A stretch of 64,000 nt of DNA from Nematostella vectensis (Eukaryota > Cnidaria > Anthozoa > Actiniaria > Edwardsiidae): NCBI RefSeq assembly GCF_932526225.1, contig NC_064048.1, forward strand, positions 7,419,015 to 7,483,014, read 5' to 3'. The notes below the pieces were generated by a model. That model did no database searches and had not been told where the DNA came from. It was given only the letters and a program-made list of their open reading frames with translations. Below, piece after piece: positions 41,513 to 54,700 of the stretch; position 1 is the first letter of the stretch; the number at the start of each line of letters is the position of its first letter. A program made the position numbers and the translations under genes.

Positions 41513-41694
41513 ATTTGGCCGCCTCGTCACCCCATAACTTATGCATTTGTTGTCTGCAATTGAACCTGAAAAACATCTCAATCTTGTCCACAGTGTTCAT
41601 TTCACAGTAGTAGCTGCGGAGGTCTCCGCATTCACAAGCAATCACAAGCATTGTTGTCATAGCAACAACCAGTACGATCCTAACCTGCGTATTC
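41513..41694 (-). CDS. Candidate exon of a secreted Cys-containing peptide (weak)
   Basis: The acceptor TCTTTTTATTCTAG before 41694 and the donor AAAT|GTGAGT at 41513 bound 182 nt. The reading NTQVRIVLVVAMTTMLVIAC looks like a signal peptide (an upstream exon ending AT would complete ATG with the first G of this exon). It continues CGDLRSYYC, then FRFNCRQQMH and DEAAK. No domain recognised. The splice sites are good, but no partner exon is certain. Confidence 0.35.
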
Positions 41695-41854
41695 CTAGAA
41701 TAAAAAGAAAGCTTATTAAATCGAGTTGTGGTGAGAAAACAAAAGAGTAAAACTCGCTTGACTAAAACAATGCGTTTTTCAAACCTTGAATAGGAAATGA
41801 ATGTTTTTTTTTCTGGCACAGCAATTCTAGAAAGCTAGCTGTATCTTTCGTTTC

Positions 41855-41861
41855 TTCTCTC

Positions 41862-41903
<42 letters not shown>
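41855..41903. repeat. (TC)n microsatellite
   Basis: CT dinucleotides with small interruptions, followed by T/C-rich sequence to about 41960. Confidence 0.9.
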
Positions 41904-42118
41904 CTTCTCTTTATTTTATTTTTATTTCTCTCTTTCCTTTTTTCTTTCTTTCTATCTTTCAGTATGATTTTCCTTTCAGCAGGAGAACGAAACCATAGCA
42001 TTCTAATGATCAAATAGTAGACCGATAATTACTTAACCACAGTGAATCAAATCTCCCGCAGTTGACATGTTCATGACCAGACCTGTTGCGTTTTAAACCA
42101 GTGCGGTTTCACCGCGAG

Positions 42119-42322
42119 TTTAATAGAGAGCTTAAGCAAGTCAACACGAACGGCATCAAAAACGGCGCGCGCGCTCACGAATTGCTGAAAAACGGCGTTG
42201 ACGTCCGTGAGAGGAAATCTAGAACGGCATTTTCCCTATTTTTACGTTCTACGCGCGCGGTCCCGGACGTCAACGCCGTTTTTGATGCCGTTCGTGTTGA
42301 CTTGCTTAAGCTCTCTAATATC
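42119..42322. mobile_element. MITE with about 47-bp perfect-looking TIRs
   Basis: Left TAGAGAGCTTAAGCAAGTCA then ACACGAACGGCATCAAAAAC; right GTTTTTGATGCCGTTCGTGT then TGACTTGCTTAAGCTCTCTA. Both ends are TA, compatible with a TA target duplication as in Tc1/mariner-type MITEs (inference). A second, shorter inverted pair GGCGTTGACGTCC/GGACGTCAACGCC lies inside. Confidence 0.88.
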
Positions 42323-45300
42323 TTAGCAAGCCTCATCGCTGATTGATTATTTGTGATCAGTTATCAGTTTCACCAATCAGACGCATTTTATTAAAATATC
42401 TAAATGACTAAGACAAAACCATCTATTTATAACCTATGCTTTATCAAACCTGTTACACAAATTACAAAGCAACAGCTTTTTTCAAAGTTCAGCACATAAA
42501 TAGCCTCTTCGCCAAAGTACATTTCAGATGCTCTTTTTTAATTCCTAAATACTTAATATTATCTACATGCTATAATATAACATTTTGGTATTATCTACAT
42601 GATACTGTTATTAGAATAGTTAGGAAATCGAGCTGGGTCCATCTGAAAACAACTTCACGTACGTTATTTTTTTGCCCATGGTTTTGAAGTTTTCCTTTGG
42701 CCATTCAAAGCTGAATCTCTATTATTTCTTCAAAAAGAGTCTGCCCTGAAGAAGTCTTATTAAAGACGAAAATTTGGCAGAGTCGATTTCCAGTTTTTGG
42801 TGTATTCTATTATTTCTTCAATATTTTAAACGGATAATCAAAAGATAAGGGAAAAATATGTGGTGTTTTTCAGGGTAGCTTCCGTTTTTTTCTCTTTGGG
42901 TTATTAAGTAAACCGTGGACCACATGAAACTCGTGACACGAATACAAAAGCCTTTCCCTTTATGTTTTCCGTTGTTTACACTCTCTTTTTTTTATAAGGA
43001 CCTTTTTTTATCAGAATGTCCAGCCTGAGATTTCACCAAATCTTAAGAACATGCTAAGAACATACCGAGGCCCAGATAGCAGAAAAATATTTTTCTTTTT
43101 TTAGTCCTGATGCGTTCTGAAATGCAGAATCAAATTGTTCTCATAGTATTATTATTGCTATTGATCATTAGTGTAATTCTCTTCCTAATAATTTATTGGG
43201 TATTATATTCTTATATACACTAAAATTTAAGAACATCGTTAAGAACATATTCAGCCTTAAAATGTCTAAAAAATAAGAACGGCCTAGTCTAAACTGAAAA
43301 TTAGACGTTCTTATAAAAAGTGTATTTTTTGTCAAAACATTCATAGCATCATATCAATACCTTTTGTTAATATTAATGAAAAAAAATACTCAATTTAAAA
43401 CGGCAAATATTATGTTGTCCCTTAAAATTTATTTATTTTATTGTTATTTGATTTTCTTAAATAGAATAAAAGTGTTCAATTCTTTCATAAATGTATCCGA
43501 GTAAATGTTATTACTGCAATTATCATTTTTATCGAAAGGACTGCCTCCTCGCCCTGGTTGTATTTGGACGAATTCTAGAAACAAAAATCGCCATCTTTCT
43601 TCCGTTCAAACACACTACACCACACTTAAAGTAAAGAATGTTCTAGAAATGAAGTTGTGATATATCAAAAATGCTTACAAAGCTATCATCAAGTTACGCC
43701 TTTGCATGCCACGTCTCCCGCACACAATCACAATCAATACCATCTTATTAAATGATTCCCATACTATATTTTTCATTGTTCTGGTTATTATTTCGAGTTT
43801 TTCAATTAGTTATTTTTTTTAGCCTTAGCTAAAAAGTTTCCACCTCCGGGCTTATGATAAAACCCATTTTTAACGATTAACTACTGTAATGGAAAATGAA
43901 TCCTATAATTCAGGGATGTTTTAAAGATACAAGGTAAAACCTCTAAACCCAACGTAGAAATAATTCTACTTTTGACGAACAACAAGTAACAGTAGGCAGT
44001 CTTGGGATAAATGACCGTGACGGTTGCGCGATGGTTATTTCTTTTCGTGGCTAAAAAGTCCAATTTGCGAACCACATATTCAAGACCGCAGACACGACAA
44101 GACTGCGTCAATAAATGATTTCCGTTATCTAAAGCACAATCTCAATTGTCTAAACCCTAGCAATAAACATTTTAGACGGTTTTCTAAGTGGATTTTCTTT
44201 AAAGTATTTGCACTGTCGTAAATTCTAATTTCAAAAAGTGACCGTTTATTATAATCCGTCTTAAGACCCATAAACAAAGAAATTTAAAACCGCGAACTTT
44301 TTATTAAAGTTTAAAAAAAAAAAACTTAAGAATTTTTAGCTGACAACAAAATGTACGTTGTTGTACGTTGTCTGCACAAATAAATATCAGTTTTAAGTTA
44401 GATAAATAAGTATTAACTTATAAAAATGATTCCGGCGAAACAATATTATAAAGACGCGTGTAGTGTGGTTCTTTGGAAAAGTTTTAAAAAGAAAATCGAT
44501 TAGGATATATGTACACATGTAAAATGTACCCTTAGTTTTTTGTCTATAAGGACAATTTACTCTAGTACTCACATTATAGTTGAATACTTGTCGATGAATA
44601 TCTCTGTCCCGACTTTACTCGATTTGATGAAACTAATACTGATGCATCGACCACAAAAGGTCGTCCCTTTTATCTCACGCGTCTTTCACAAATAACACTA
44701 CGTAATTAATTATACAATACTTTGTTCCGAAGTAGTCTGCATATCATTTAGATAAACACTTTACTGTCCTGCCAACAATGAATGCTTACAGTGCGGTAAC
44801 GGCTAATTAGACGGCGTGCACTTTATCTTAAAAGAAATAACTCACAGAAAACAACCAAATAAACACGCTGTATTTTGACAGAAAACTATTTAGGGCTTTA
44901 TTTGAGTTCCATTCACAATGATTTCATGGCATCCTGTTTTGGGAATACCGGGAAATGGATTTTAAAAGTAAACGAAACAGGATTACGCAGTGGCTCTTTT
45001 TTGTGGTTTATTATTTAAACGGAAGTTAAACTTACAGCACATGGCTGATAAGACTGTAGTTAACATATTTATCGAGATGATCATTTTTAGAGCATCGTTA
45101 CTTTCTACCGTTTCTCTTAAACGTGGGAAATGACGGGTTGCCAGCCTTTTAATTCACGCTCGACATGACTTAAAAATTTTTGAAAATAGGAAGAAAGCTC
45201 CCTTAGAATTGTCATAACGTTCGCAGGGTGCATGCACAGGTGATAATCAGCTCAATATCGACAGCCATGTCTTTCTAAACAACAAAGCCGTAGACAAAGT

Positions 45301-46765
45301 CTCTTGGAAGAAATTGACACCGACGTCTCTCTTTGTTTTCTTTCTCTTATTTATTGTATTTATTTGACATATCTTACCCTTTTCTGATTTTCTTGTATTG
45401 TCTTTCGATCTTTCTATCATTTTCTTGCTCCCTTTTTATTTCTCATCGGTTTTCACTTAGAGAAGTCGGGAGATGGTTGTGAAAACGAACAAAGGGAAAT
45501 TAAAAAAAAAAGCGCGCCGCATCATCTCCATGATTCGCGCGCTATACAAGAAAACACAATTATTATTGGTTCCATATTATTATCATTATTATGTTCTCTT
45601 TCACATCTTTTCCATAATATATCTTCTTTTTTGCCTTTCTTTAACCCCTTTACACGGTCTACCCCCTTTATCTTCGTTAAATTTCTTTGTGTGATTCTCA
45701 CGACTTCTTTCCCTACTCTTTTATTGAGCCAATTTATATTTGACGGTATTGTGGCCTTTTATTATTTCCCTCTTTTGTTCTTTCACTTTCCTTCGTTATT
45801 TTTTTTTACTAATATTTTCTTTTTTCCCTCTCTCTTCCTCTTCCTTTCCCATGACCAACTTGTAAGTTGTTAAGCGGTATATATTCTGCATTTTTATTAA
45901 GACTATCGTCTATACATCTCAGAGACTTTTTAAGCTCTTTTATTAAGGCTAGTGCAAAATAGCATCAATATCAGATAAAACAAATGTTTATGCTTACTCA
46001 TTAAAAATTGTTTTAGTGGTATATATTTTTTACCTCATTGTTGTCCCAGTTTGCTTAAAAATATAAACGCCCGCAATTAATTTAAATTCATGATCATAAA
46101 AGTATGTAACCGGATACAAATTTAATGAAGGCCATGAAACCATATCTTCATTTTTCATTACGTCTCATCGAATGTTATCGAAAACCTCCCTCACAACCCC
46201 CAGATTATGTTTGCAAGTTCTTAAAACAAAACATCTCAAAACAGTCAACGCCGAGCCTTTATTATTCTAAGATATGCAATAAACAATTCTTTTTTTTGCA
46301 AATGTGATGATAATAAAGGATGAATAGATGAGTGGGATATTTCAAAGAAAATTTATAAAGACGGCGAAGATTGATGTTATCGATCGTGCTATCTTTTTAA
46401 ATGCCATTTTTGTGTGCAATAAGCGTGTCTTAGCCCACTCTCTTAACTCACAACTATAGTTTAGTTATAGGATAGACAGCTGTTTCACTTTACATTGTTT
46501 TTTTAGATATATTGGCATAATTTTGTAGTATTGAAAATACATTTCGCGCACCATTCTTGCACGCACGCACACTCAGGGAGTTGATTTGTAATATACAAGA
46601 CAGGAAGTTGAAAATATGATGCACTGCATGTTGAGTAGATGGTCACAGTTCCAAGACATAGAAAATGTTGTCTGACGAGGGGTCCCTGGGGTTCCGTGTT
46701 GTCTTTAGCCCAACTCTGATTGGTTGAGCATTATTATTTTGGCGGGAAATGAACGCGCGACCACG
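42323..46765. other. Intergenic stretch
   Basis: AT-rich with pyrimidine-rich blocks at about 45340-45850. Frames there are low complexity. No exon, tRNA or element recognised apart from the hammerhead-like repeat at 42.7 kb. Confidence 0.35.
42740..42781 (+). ncRNA. Hammerhead-ribozyme-like fold (candidate)
   Basis: Stem I TCTGCC (42740-42745) pairs with GGCAGA (42776-42781). Core CTGAAGA is at 42746-42752, stem II GTCTT/AAGAC at 42754-42758 and 42763-42767, core GAA at 42768-42770, palindromic stem III AATT at 42771-42774, and T at position 17. One extra A (42753) separates the core from stem II, unlike the canonical fold, so activity is doubtful. Related degenerate copies lie at 57911-57990. 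Confidence 0.35.
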
Positions 46766-46767
46766 GC

Positions 46768-47815
46768 ATAACTTACGATAACACCCTCACACTCACGGCA
46801 TAGACACGGTCACGGCATAAGACATTCACGGTCGAGGCATGGACACATTCACGGTCACGGCATGGACACATTCACACTCACGGCATAGACACATTCACGG
46901 TCAGAAAAGGAAAGGAAAGAAAGGAGGAAAGGAATCTGGGCCGACTTTATCCAGAATTGCAGCCATAGGCTGAATTACTCTGGATTTACATTACACGGGG
47001 TCTTATTCGGACTGCTATATAAGGCGCAATGTGCTGCCACGCAGTTTACATGGATGAGAGAGTTTTGGTATGTTAATGCCCCTTTTGGTTATGCGGCCAA
47101 GTACAGACACTGAAGATGGACTCTGCCTTCTTCAGTGGTTCTTTAACGTCCCACAATAACAGGTTGGTTAGCTAGGTTTTTGCGAGACGGGACCGCCATT
47201 TGACGTAGTCATCCGAGCCACAAGGAATACACAGTCCCCAATGTAGAGCCAGGTTTTTACGCCTCTGAAAAAATCCCAAGTTGACCTGACCCGGGTTCGT
47301 ACCCTCTTGCCTGAGAAGCGAAGCCCGTTCTGAGCTATCGCGCCACTCTCCAAATGTAGTAAAAATTGAGGTGCTCCATAATTTCTTCTTTGGCACAAGC
47401 AACCGGTCACGGCATAGTACATTCACGGTCACGGCATAACACATACACGGTCACGGCATAACACATACACGGTCACGGCATAACACATACACGGTCACGG
47501 CATAACACATACACGGTCACGGCATAACACATTCACGGTCACGGCATAACACATACACGGTCACGGCATGGACACATTCACGGTCACGGCATAACACATT
47601 CACGGTCACGGCATAACACATACACGGTCATGGCATAATCCATTTACGGTCACGGCATGGACACATTCACGGTCACGGCATACATATTCACGGTCACGGC
47701 ATAACACATTCACGGTCACGGCATGGACACATTCACGGTCACGACATAACACATCCACGGTCACGGCATAACACATCCACAGTCACGGCATAACACAACT
47801 ACGGTCACGATAACA
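46768..47815. repeat. Minisatellite (22-24 bp), split by a SINE
   Basis: The unit ATTCACGGTCACGGCATAAC plus ACA, with variants (GGCATGGACACATTCACGGT, GGCATAACACATACACGGTC), occupies about 46768-46902 and 47404-47815. The interruption is the SINE at 46903-47403. Confidence 0.93.
46903..47403 (-). mobile_element. tRNA-derived SINE, family B, inside the minisatellite
   Basis: On the minus strand the head GAGTGGCGCGATAGCTCAGA and the B box GGGTACGAACCCGGG lie at about 47285-47352. The body GGTCAACTTGGGATTTTTTC, CCTGGCTCTACATTGGGG follows, ending in CCTTTCTTTCC near 46903. GGTCA occurs at both borders, a possible target duplication. A relative is fused to other sequence at 61925-62060. Confidence 0.8.
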
Positions 47816-48594
47816 CACAGATTCTTAGTTGCTCTCGTAAATAAAGATGTATTTTTTCTTCGTATAGTAAAGTGCTCTAAAAAAAATTCTAATTTCTTAA
47901 ACAAAGCAAGGTTTATGTCAAATAGTATAAATTAGAAACTTTATTCATACCAGCTGGCTAAACATGACATAAATGTGGAATTACGAAATATTTCTTTTGG
48001 CGCTCAGTAGATTTGGATAGGTGGAAATTGAAAATTAAGGGAGAAGTTATGACGTCACTGTTCATACTGCTTGATACTAAACAGTGGTTTGAAAAATCTG
48101 ACTCCATTGAAAAACCTGACTCCATTAAAAGCAATAATAGCGTAAAAAATGTTTTTGAGCCAAAGAAATGCACCTGATTCAGCGTAAATGAAATGCCGTA
48201 GAGAGTAGATATGATTTGTATTTTTTTTCTCCAGTACCAAAACAAGCTCTGAAAAAGCGAAAAGAAAAGCGTAAAGCAGCAATATAATAAATAGTTTAAT
48301 TATGATTTTCTATATGAATATATATACACTATGCATGGACTATGTTTTTAAATGTGCGATATTATCATTCTTTTTCCCTTTGATGTGTTTTTGCGAAAAT
48401 AGAAACTATTCGCCCACGCAGCGTTTCCCAGCATACCCCGCGGACAGGCTGGTCAACATAAGAGCAGCAGTTGAATATGACTCACTGACTTTTAGTTTGG
48501 CCTCGAGATTGCACCTTCGGAGACTCAAAACAAAAAAGAATTGAGGTGAATAAGAATAACAATGGTTAGCTAAGGGGCTGGACCATATTTGCAA
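47816..48594. other. Upstream region of the diacylglycerol kinase gene
   Basis: Contains the presumed promoter and 5' UTR. An in-frame TAA at 48571-48573 precedes the ATG. No TATA box or other element can be assigned with confidence. Confidence 0.4.
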
Positions 48595-48716
48595 ATGGCT
48601 GCCAAGCCGGGAAATTTTCGAGAAAATACACTTGGCGTTGAGCATGTTGGTGGAAGTGAAGATGGTGGAAATGCTTCCAAGCTGACCAGAGGAACCGCTA
48701 AATCTAGATCATATAA
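48595..48716 (+). CDS. DGKZ/DGKI-like: DGK exon 1 (start codon)
   Basis: ATG at 48595 (G at +4; in-frame stop 24 nt upstream). Encodes [13 protein letters not shown] to [10 protein letters not shown]; donor AA|GTAAGT, phase 2. Confidence 0.88.
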
Positions 48717-51700
48717 GTAAGTGTTTTGTTCTGCATTCTCTGATGTTCGATATGTTTTCCTTGAATTAAGTATACTGCAGAGTGCGTAGGAACTTGTGAA
48801 TTTTTTAACTTGTATGTATAAGTCTCCTAGGGATAAAGTTTGCTTGGTTAGTTTGTAACTTCACAGCTTTCGCAGTTGTTGGTCGATTTCGGAGAAAGTT
48901 TTAGCATACCAAAATGGCTCTCGAACAGATGATCGATTCGCAAAAAAAGGAATTTCATTTAAAATCCAAAAGATAGACGATTAAAATCATTGAAGCCAAC
49001 ACAACAGGAGCACAGCCTTAGCTATCTAACTAACTGACTCGTACTTTATTATATTTTCATTTTTAATTCCTTGCAAATTATTATTTATATTTTAATCTAT
49101 CTTAGCTCTCTATGTTTAGAGAAGCAAAGAAAACTTCCATGCCGAATGTGTATCCAGTGTTTTTAATCATTTTTACCGATCAGAATACTACTTTCGCTTT
49201 AAGGCGAAAAGGAAGTGAAATGGTTCGATTGAAAACTGTTTGTATCGATTCAACGAAAGATTGTAGAGCGATGATCAGCAAATACTAAAAGACCCTCGGG
49301 TCAACTAATTTTAGCCGATTGCTTTAACCTTTAGATAAATAATTCCATAATATACAGAATATAAAAATGAATAGGGGACACGAATTATTTTATGTAAGTG
49401 GAGGTTTGAAATGGTATTGCAAGGAAGCCAATGAAAGGAGAATTTTCAAGAGCCTTTAGTTGATTTATTGTTTTTCATGTTGGAGATTGGTATCATCGTC
49501 ATTGTTATTTCAGCTCTTCTCGTGAAATTGTGATGTCATCATTATCACTAAAATATTGTCATCGTCATCATGGGCCAATGGCTACATAGATGCTACAACT
49601 AGCATTGTTACTTATTACCTTTGCATAACAATTCACGTATTTGAAAACGTCTAAAATAGTGAAATAGTGGCTTAAATAATAAATGCCATTTGACTTAAAT
49701 AATAAATGCCATTCATTTCTTTTTGGATGCTTTGTTGAATTCACAGTCGAGTTTATATTAACTTATATAGTTCATTTATTTGTTTCTTTGCACATTTAAA
49801 AATATTTTTTCATTGAAAATATTAACATAACCACTGAGGTATGTGCTTTAGAAAGTGCCAAGTACCTTTCTGTGCTTTGTCATAGCCATTGCCGTAGATC
49901 TCTAAAAAAAGCATTTTGCATGTAAAATATATTTATTGTATTATACTGTCAGACATTCATGTTAATCTCCATTTATTGCAAGACACTGTCACAAACCGTT
50001 AAGTACTTAAGCTTAATTTTTCCACTTAAGCCATCTTAATACCTCCCAGAGGGTGACTTCTGGATTGAAAATTTTTAGCTTTTAGTGATATTTGCTTATT
50101 TGACAAGTGTCATTCTGTTAGGAAGTGATTATTATCTAGTTAGACCTGGTAACCATTTTTTTGTGATATTTCATAACTGTGGACTAAACATTCAGCTCAA
50201 TATCCCGACTTAATGTTTAAATTGATCAGGAATCACTCTTATATGTACTATATACAGTGAATCCCTGATAACTCGGGTTTGCTGATTCCAACCAACCTGA
50301 AGGATATTTGAACTCCCTGAACTTGTTTTTGGTTTCCCTTGAGTGCTTGAGTTTGAGAGGGTTCCACTGTATTTTTTTTAATTACTCCGATATCACAAGT
50401 GTCCATTTATAGCTAATGTCTATTTAAGGATGGATTAATCTATCTTGTTGCTAAGAATTGTAGTTTACCAGCCATTATGTTTTTAACTTCACATATCTGG
50501 TCTATACAAAAATAACAAAAAGACACATATCCTTAGTGCAGTCACATAGTTTGATTGATATATAGATTGTATTTTTTTAACAGAAATTAAAAAGTCGCTC
50601 TAGAATAATTCATATCAGTATCATCATTGGTTGCCTGTTTCGTCTGTGTCAAATTCACACTAATCTGCATAGCTTGCTGGTGAAATTGAAGCCACCCAAA
50701 ATGGTATTTATTCAGTAGCATTAAGACATTTGGCGAACAAACTGTCATGAGTCAAAAAAGAGCATAGTTACAAGTATTTGGTGAAAAGGTTGAGATATTA
50801 GTAGAACACAATCTAGAAAAAATACTGAAATAGCACAATTTTTATTGCTCAATTTGCAAAAAATTAAACGTACTTTGTGATTAAGCTTTTCACACATTTC
50901 TAGAATTGAAGTACTGTTATATTAGGGATGAATGGTTATGCAGATAAATAGAAGGTATATTCACCAGACATGTAGACAGGTGGACGTCTGATGCATAATA
51001 ATTGTTTTGCAGATTTTAATCAAAGGCTAAAGAATCCATTAAAATTACTTAGTGTGCTTATAAAATTTCTCTTTTACTCATATATTTCTCATATATTTTC
51101 AGATGCGAATAATTTGAGCATAATATTATCTCTCGATTTAAGACAACACCTCATCCATATGTAGATCTTGTATTCATTAATAAGGATAATAATTTTTAAG
51201 CTTTATTATTTTGTTGAATTTTTGTTGAGCCCCCATTTATAAACTGTTATACTTAACTACCTCTGTTGTTGACAGGAGTTTCAATCTTCATTTACATGGT
51301 AATGGCTTGGGGTGAAATAAATCAAGGTTGAAATGGACATGGTTTATTTCTCTAATGTTTTGGACATTAGCTATTTGCCTTTTTTTTACAATAAAAGAAA
51401 CACTCAAAACTAAACATTAGCTATTTGCCTTTTTTTTACAATAAAAGAAACACTCAAAACTACTCTGTTTTCCCAGTGTTGTAAAAAATTCCAACCATTT
51501 CAATCTTGATTTGATTTTTTTACCTTACTCCAACACCCCATTTTATTTTCTACAGCTTGTCTCTAGGGACAAATTGTATCACCTATTGATATTTTCCTTA
51601 TATAAATTTCGTCTGTTTTCATAAAATATACCAAATGAATTCTTCAACTAGTCTTGAACACGTAGGATACCTCAACTAGTAGCACACCTGTCAACTCTCA

Positions 51701-54700
51701 AGTCTTGATAAATTTTTTTTGGGGAGGAATGGGGTATATTCATTTTTTGGGGGAGGGGTGGGTATAACCTTGCAGGCGTTTGCTGTACAGAAAGTTCTCA
51801 TGCACAAATCCTCTTATAGATCCCACAAGGGTGTTAAATAATTGCGCTAAGCAACCAAATTCTTGGCTTTAATGATTTTTTATAGAAAATAGACGAAATG
51901 TTGATTTTCTATAAATAATTTTTCGGAAGCGATAAAATTTGCTAAAAAGCGGGAGATCTGGTGCTCAACGCAAGAGACTACCGCCTAATCCAGAAGAGTT
52001 GACAGGTATGAAGTTGTGTACTGTAGCTACAACTAGGGGGAGTGCATATTGTATCCACAACCCCCGTTGACTGCTAAAAAGTGGGTAATTTCTTATTTAA
52101 AGATAATATTATCCTTATTGTTATGATATTAATACCCTAGGTTATCATAACTCAAAGAAGGTAGTTAATTCTGTGCTCGTTGATCTTTGCAATCATAGGT
52201 GGATTTATATATATATATATTTTGTTAACATTTGGCGTAGGAGTTAATGAACTAATCTCTTCGCTAAATACTCTCTACCTGGCCAGATCCCCCTTTTAGC
52301 TGACATGCTATATTCCAGACAACCTTTTGTACATGTTTTCTAAAAGACCTTTTCACAGTTATAATTGCAATACTTTGGGGGCCTGTGGTTTTCACCAAAA
52401 AAAAGCTCAAACAGTTTGCATGTTTCTTCTTCTGTCAAAAGCAAGTAAACAACAGAACACACTTAAGACAGCAGCATTTTATAAAATCTATTCAATACTT
52501 TATAGCATTCCTGACAAAATACTCCCACTTGAGCCTCTCTTTTGTGTAAAACCACAGGCATCCCAAGTATTGTGTTTCTATGGTACCACAAAAAGTTGAT
52601 TAATACATTTATTTCATTTTAAGGCAAGCAGTTGGAAACCACCATGACTATCACTCACCATCAACTTCTAATAACGACACAAATGCAAATCATGTTGAGG
52701 AAAAGAACCAAAATCCTTGTACTGATTCTGATGTTTGTGACTGGACGGTAAGTGGGTGCAATAAAATGGTGTGTGCCAATGAAAGAACCATCGTTTTAGA
52801 GATCAGGGAATGGTACATTGAGTGTGGTGATACAGACCTGGTTTAGCGACACTCTTCTCTTTGTGTACCGTTCCAAATGCAGATGCATGCAAACGAAGCA
52901 ATTAAATTGTTCTATGCTCGTTTGCATTTGGAACCATACATAAAAAGAACTGTGTTTGTCCTACATGGCCGAAGGGTACCAGGAAACAGTACATTATGCA
53001 CATTTTGTTATCTGGAAGTGGTACAATGTGCCAATAAGGGTACCAGGAAATGAAACAGTATGCAAATTTTAGTTGTATGCTGATTTGGATATCTGTCAAT
53101 AGTACAGTATGTCAATAGAGGTACAAGAAATTGTACAATATTGATGGTATTTGAAAATGGTACCTCATGCTGATATACTGTAGGTAAGAGTAGCAGATCT
53201 ATGGCAGGTTTTACCCCCCTTTGGGCTGCTTTTATTTATTGTTTTTATTGTGCCTGTTCATTCCAAAATTGTTACGGTAAAATAATGACGAAAATGTTTG
53301 GGTCAACCCCCCTGGCAAAGAGCTAGATTTGCCCCTGGGTGAAAGGAAATGGTACAGTTTGCTGACAAGGGTACAGTATCTGGTGTATGTCGAGGTGGTA
53401 AATGGTACATTATGCTGACATGGCTTCTAGAAAATAGTACACATATGCAGACATGGGTATCTGGAAATGGTACTTTATGATGATATACTGTACTGTTGTT
53501 ACCAGAAAATAATAAAGTATGTTGATATATCTGGAAATGTATTCCAGCTTTTATAACTAAAAATACTATCCAAATATGTATTTGTTGTTTGGCCCTTTTC
53601 CTCCCTCTCCTTTTCACATGATCTGCTAAATTTTCTTATTTATTTTGTTTTCTAGGATAATGCCATAAATGGAAAACACATGTGGGTGGACTCTGAAGCG
53701 TCTGGGACCCTTTGCTACTTATATGATTTTGACTGTGTAGTAAGTATAATTGATTAGCGTGTGGCTTGAAATTATTTGACAAAAACCCATCACACTTGCC
53801 TACTCAAAAGTCTTCTCTATTGTTTATCGGGCTCTGGGACCCAGCAATCTTTAAGTCTTTCATTGCCATAACGCCCTGAGACGCCTGTAAAATATAGGTC
53901 CAATTCCAAAACGTCAAAAATGCAAACTAAACATCACCAGACCCGGATACTCATAGATTCATCCAAGGCATAGACGACCTTCAAAAGCACATCTAAGCAA
54001 TGTAATAGAATTTACTTTTTTTTCAAAATATCAACCTTGATTTCTGACCAATTCGTAAACAAATGCTTAAACATAGAAACATTTCTTACCAAAAAAGACA
54101 CAAATTTCCGAACTACAAATAGAGACAAGCAAACACAGATCAAATCACAAATAGATACCTTTATTGCGCTCCGTCAGGTCCCATTTTGCAGCAATCAGTC
54201 ACAATAATCAATGCTAGAACCATGTTTAGCCTATTTTGCATGCCTGCACTGCATCATGGGAGTCTTGGCAACACCTTGACAGACAGGCGGGCAATGTCCT
54301 CCCCCACAATCATAACATTTTTTTATAAGTCTCTTTGCCCTGAAGCCAAACAAAACATTTCCAGGTCCAAGGAACCCAGAATAAGCCTGAAAACAATTTT
54401 TGAATAAGGTTGGGTAGCAAAGATGGTCCACATTGGAGAGTATGAGGCCATTCACCAGAAAATTCCTTTCTCACTTGGTGAAGCCCAGACAAGGAATAAT
54501 CCCACTGAATCAACCTCAGCATGCAAACATCCATAAGCACAGCATTAATTATGCCCAAAAAGACTTCATGATGTCCTAAGGCACTCTCCAGATGTGAAAA
54601 AGCTCTAATTTTTAAGCAAATTACAAGCAAAACTGCTGTAAGGCACCGCAGTGCATTGTTGGAAACTTCAAGGCATACCGTCTTGGGTCAGCGGTAGCTT

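Noticed and set aside
45473-45873. Phe/Leu/Ser-rich plus-strand frames
   Set aside because: Pyrimidine-rich low-complexity DNA; hydrophobic content follows from the base composition.
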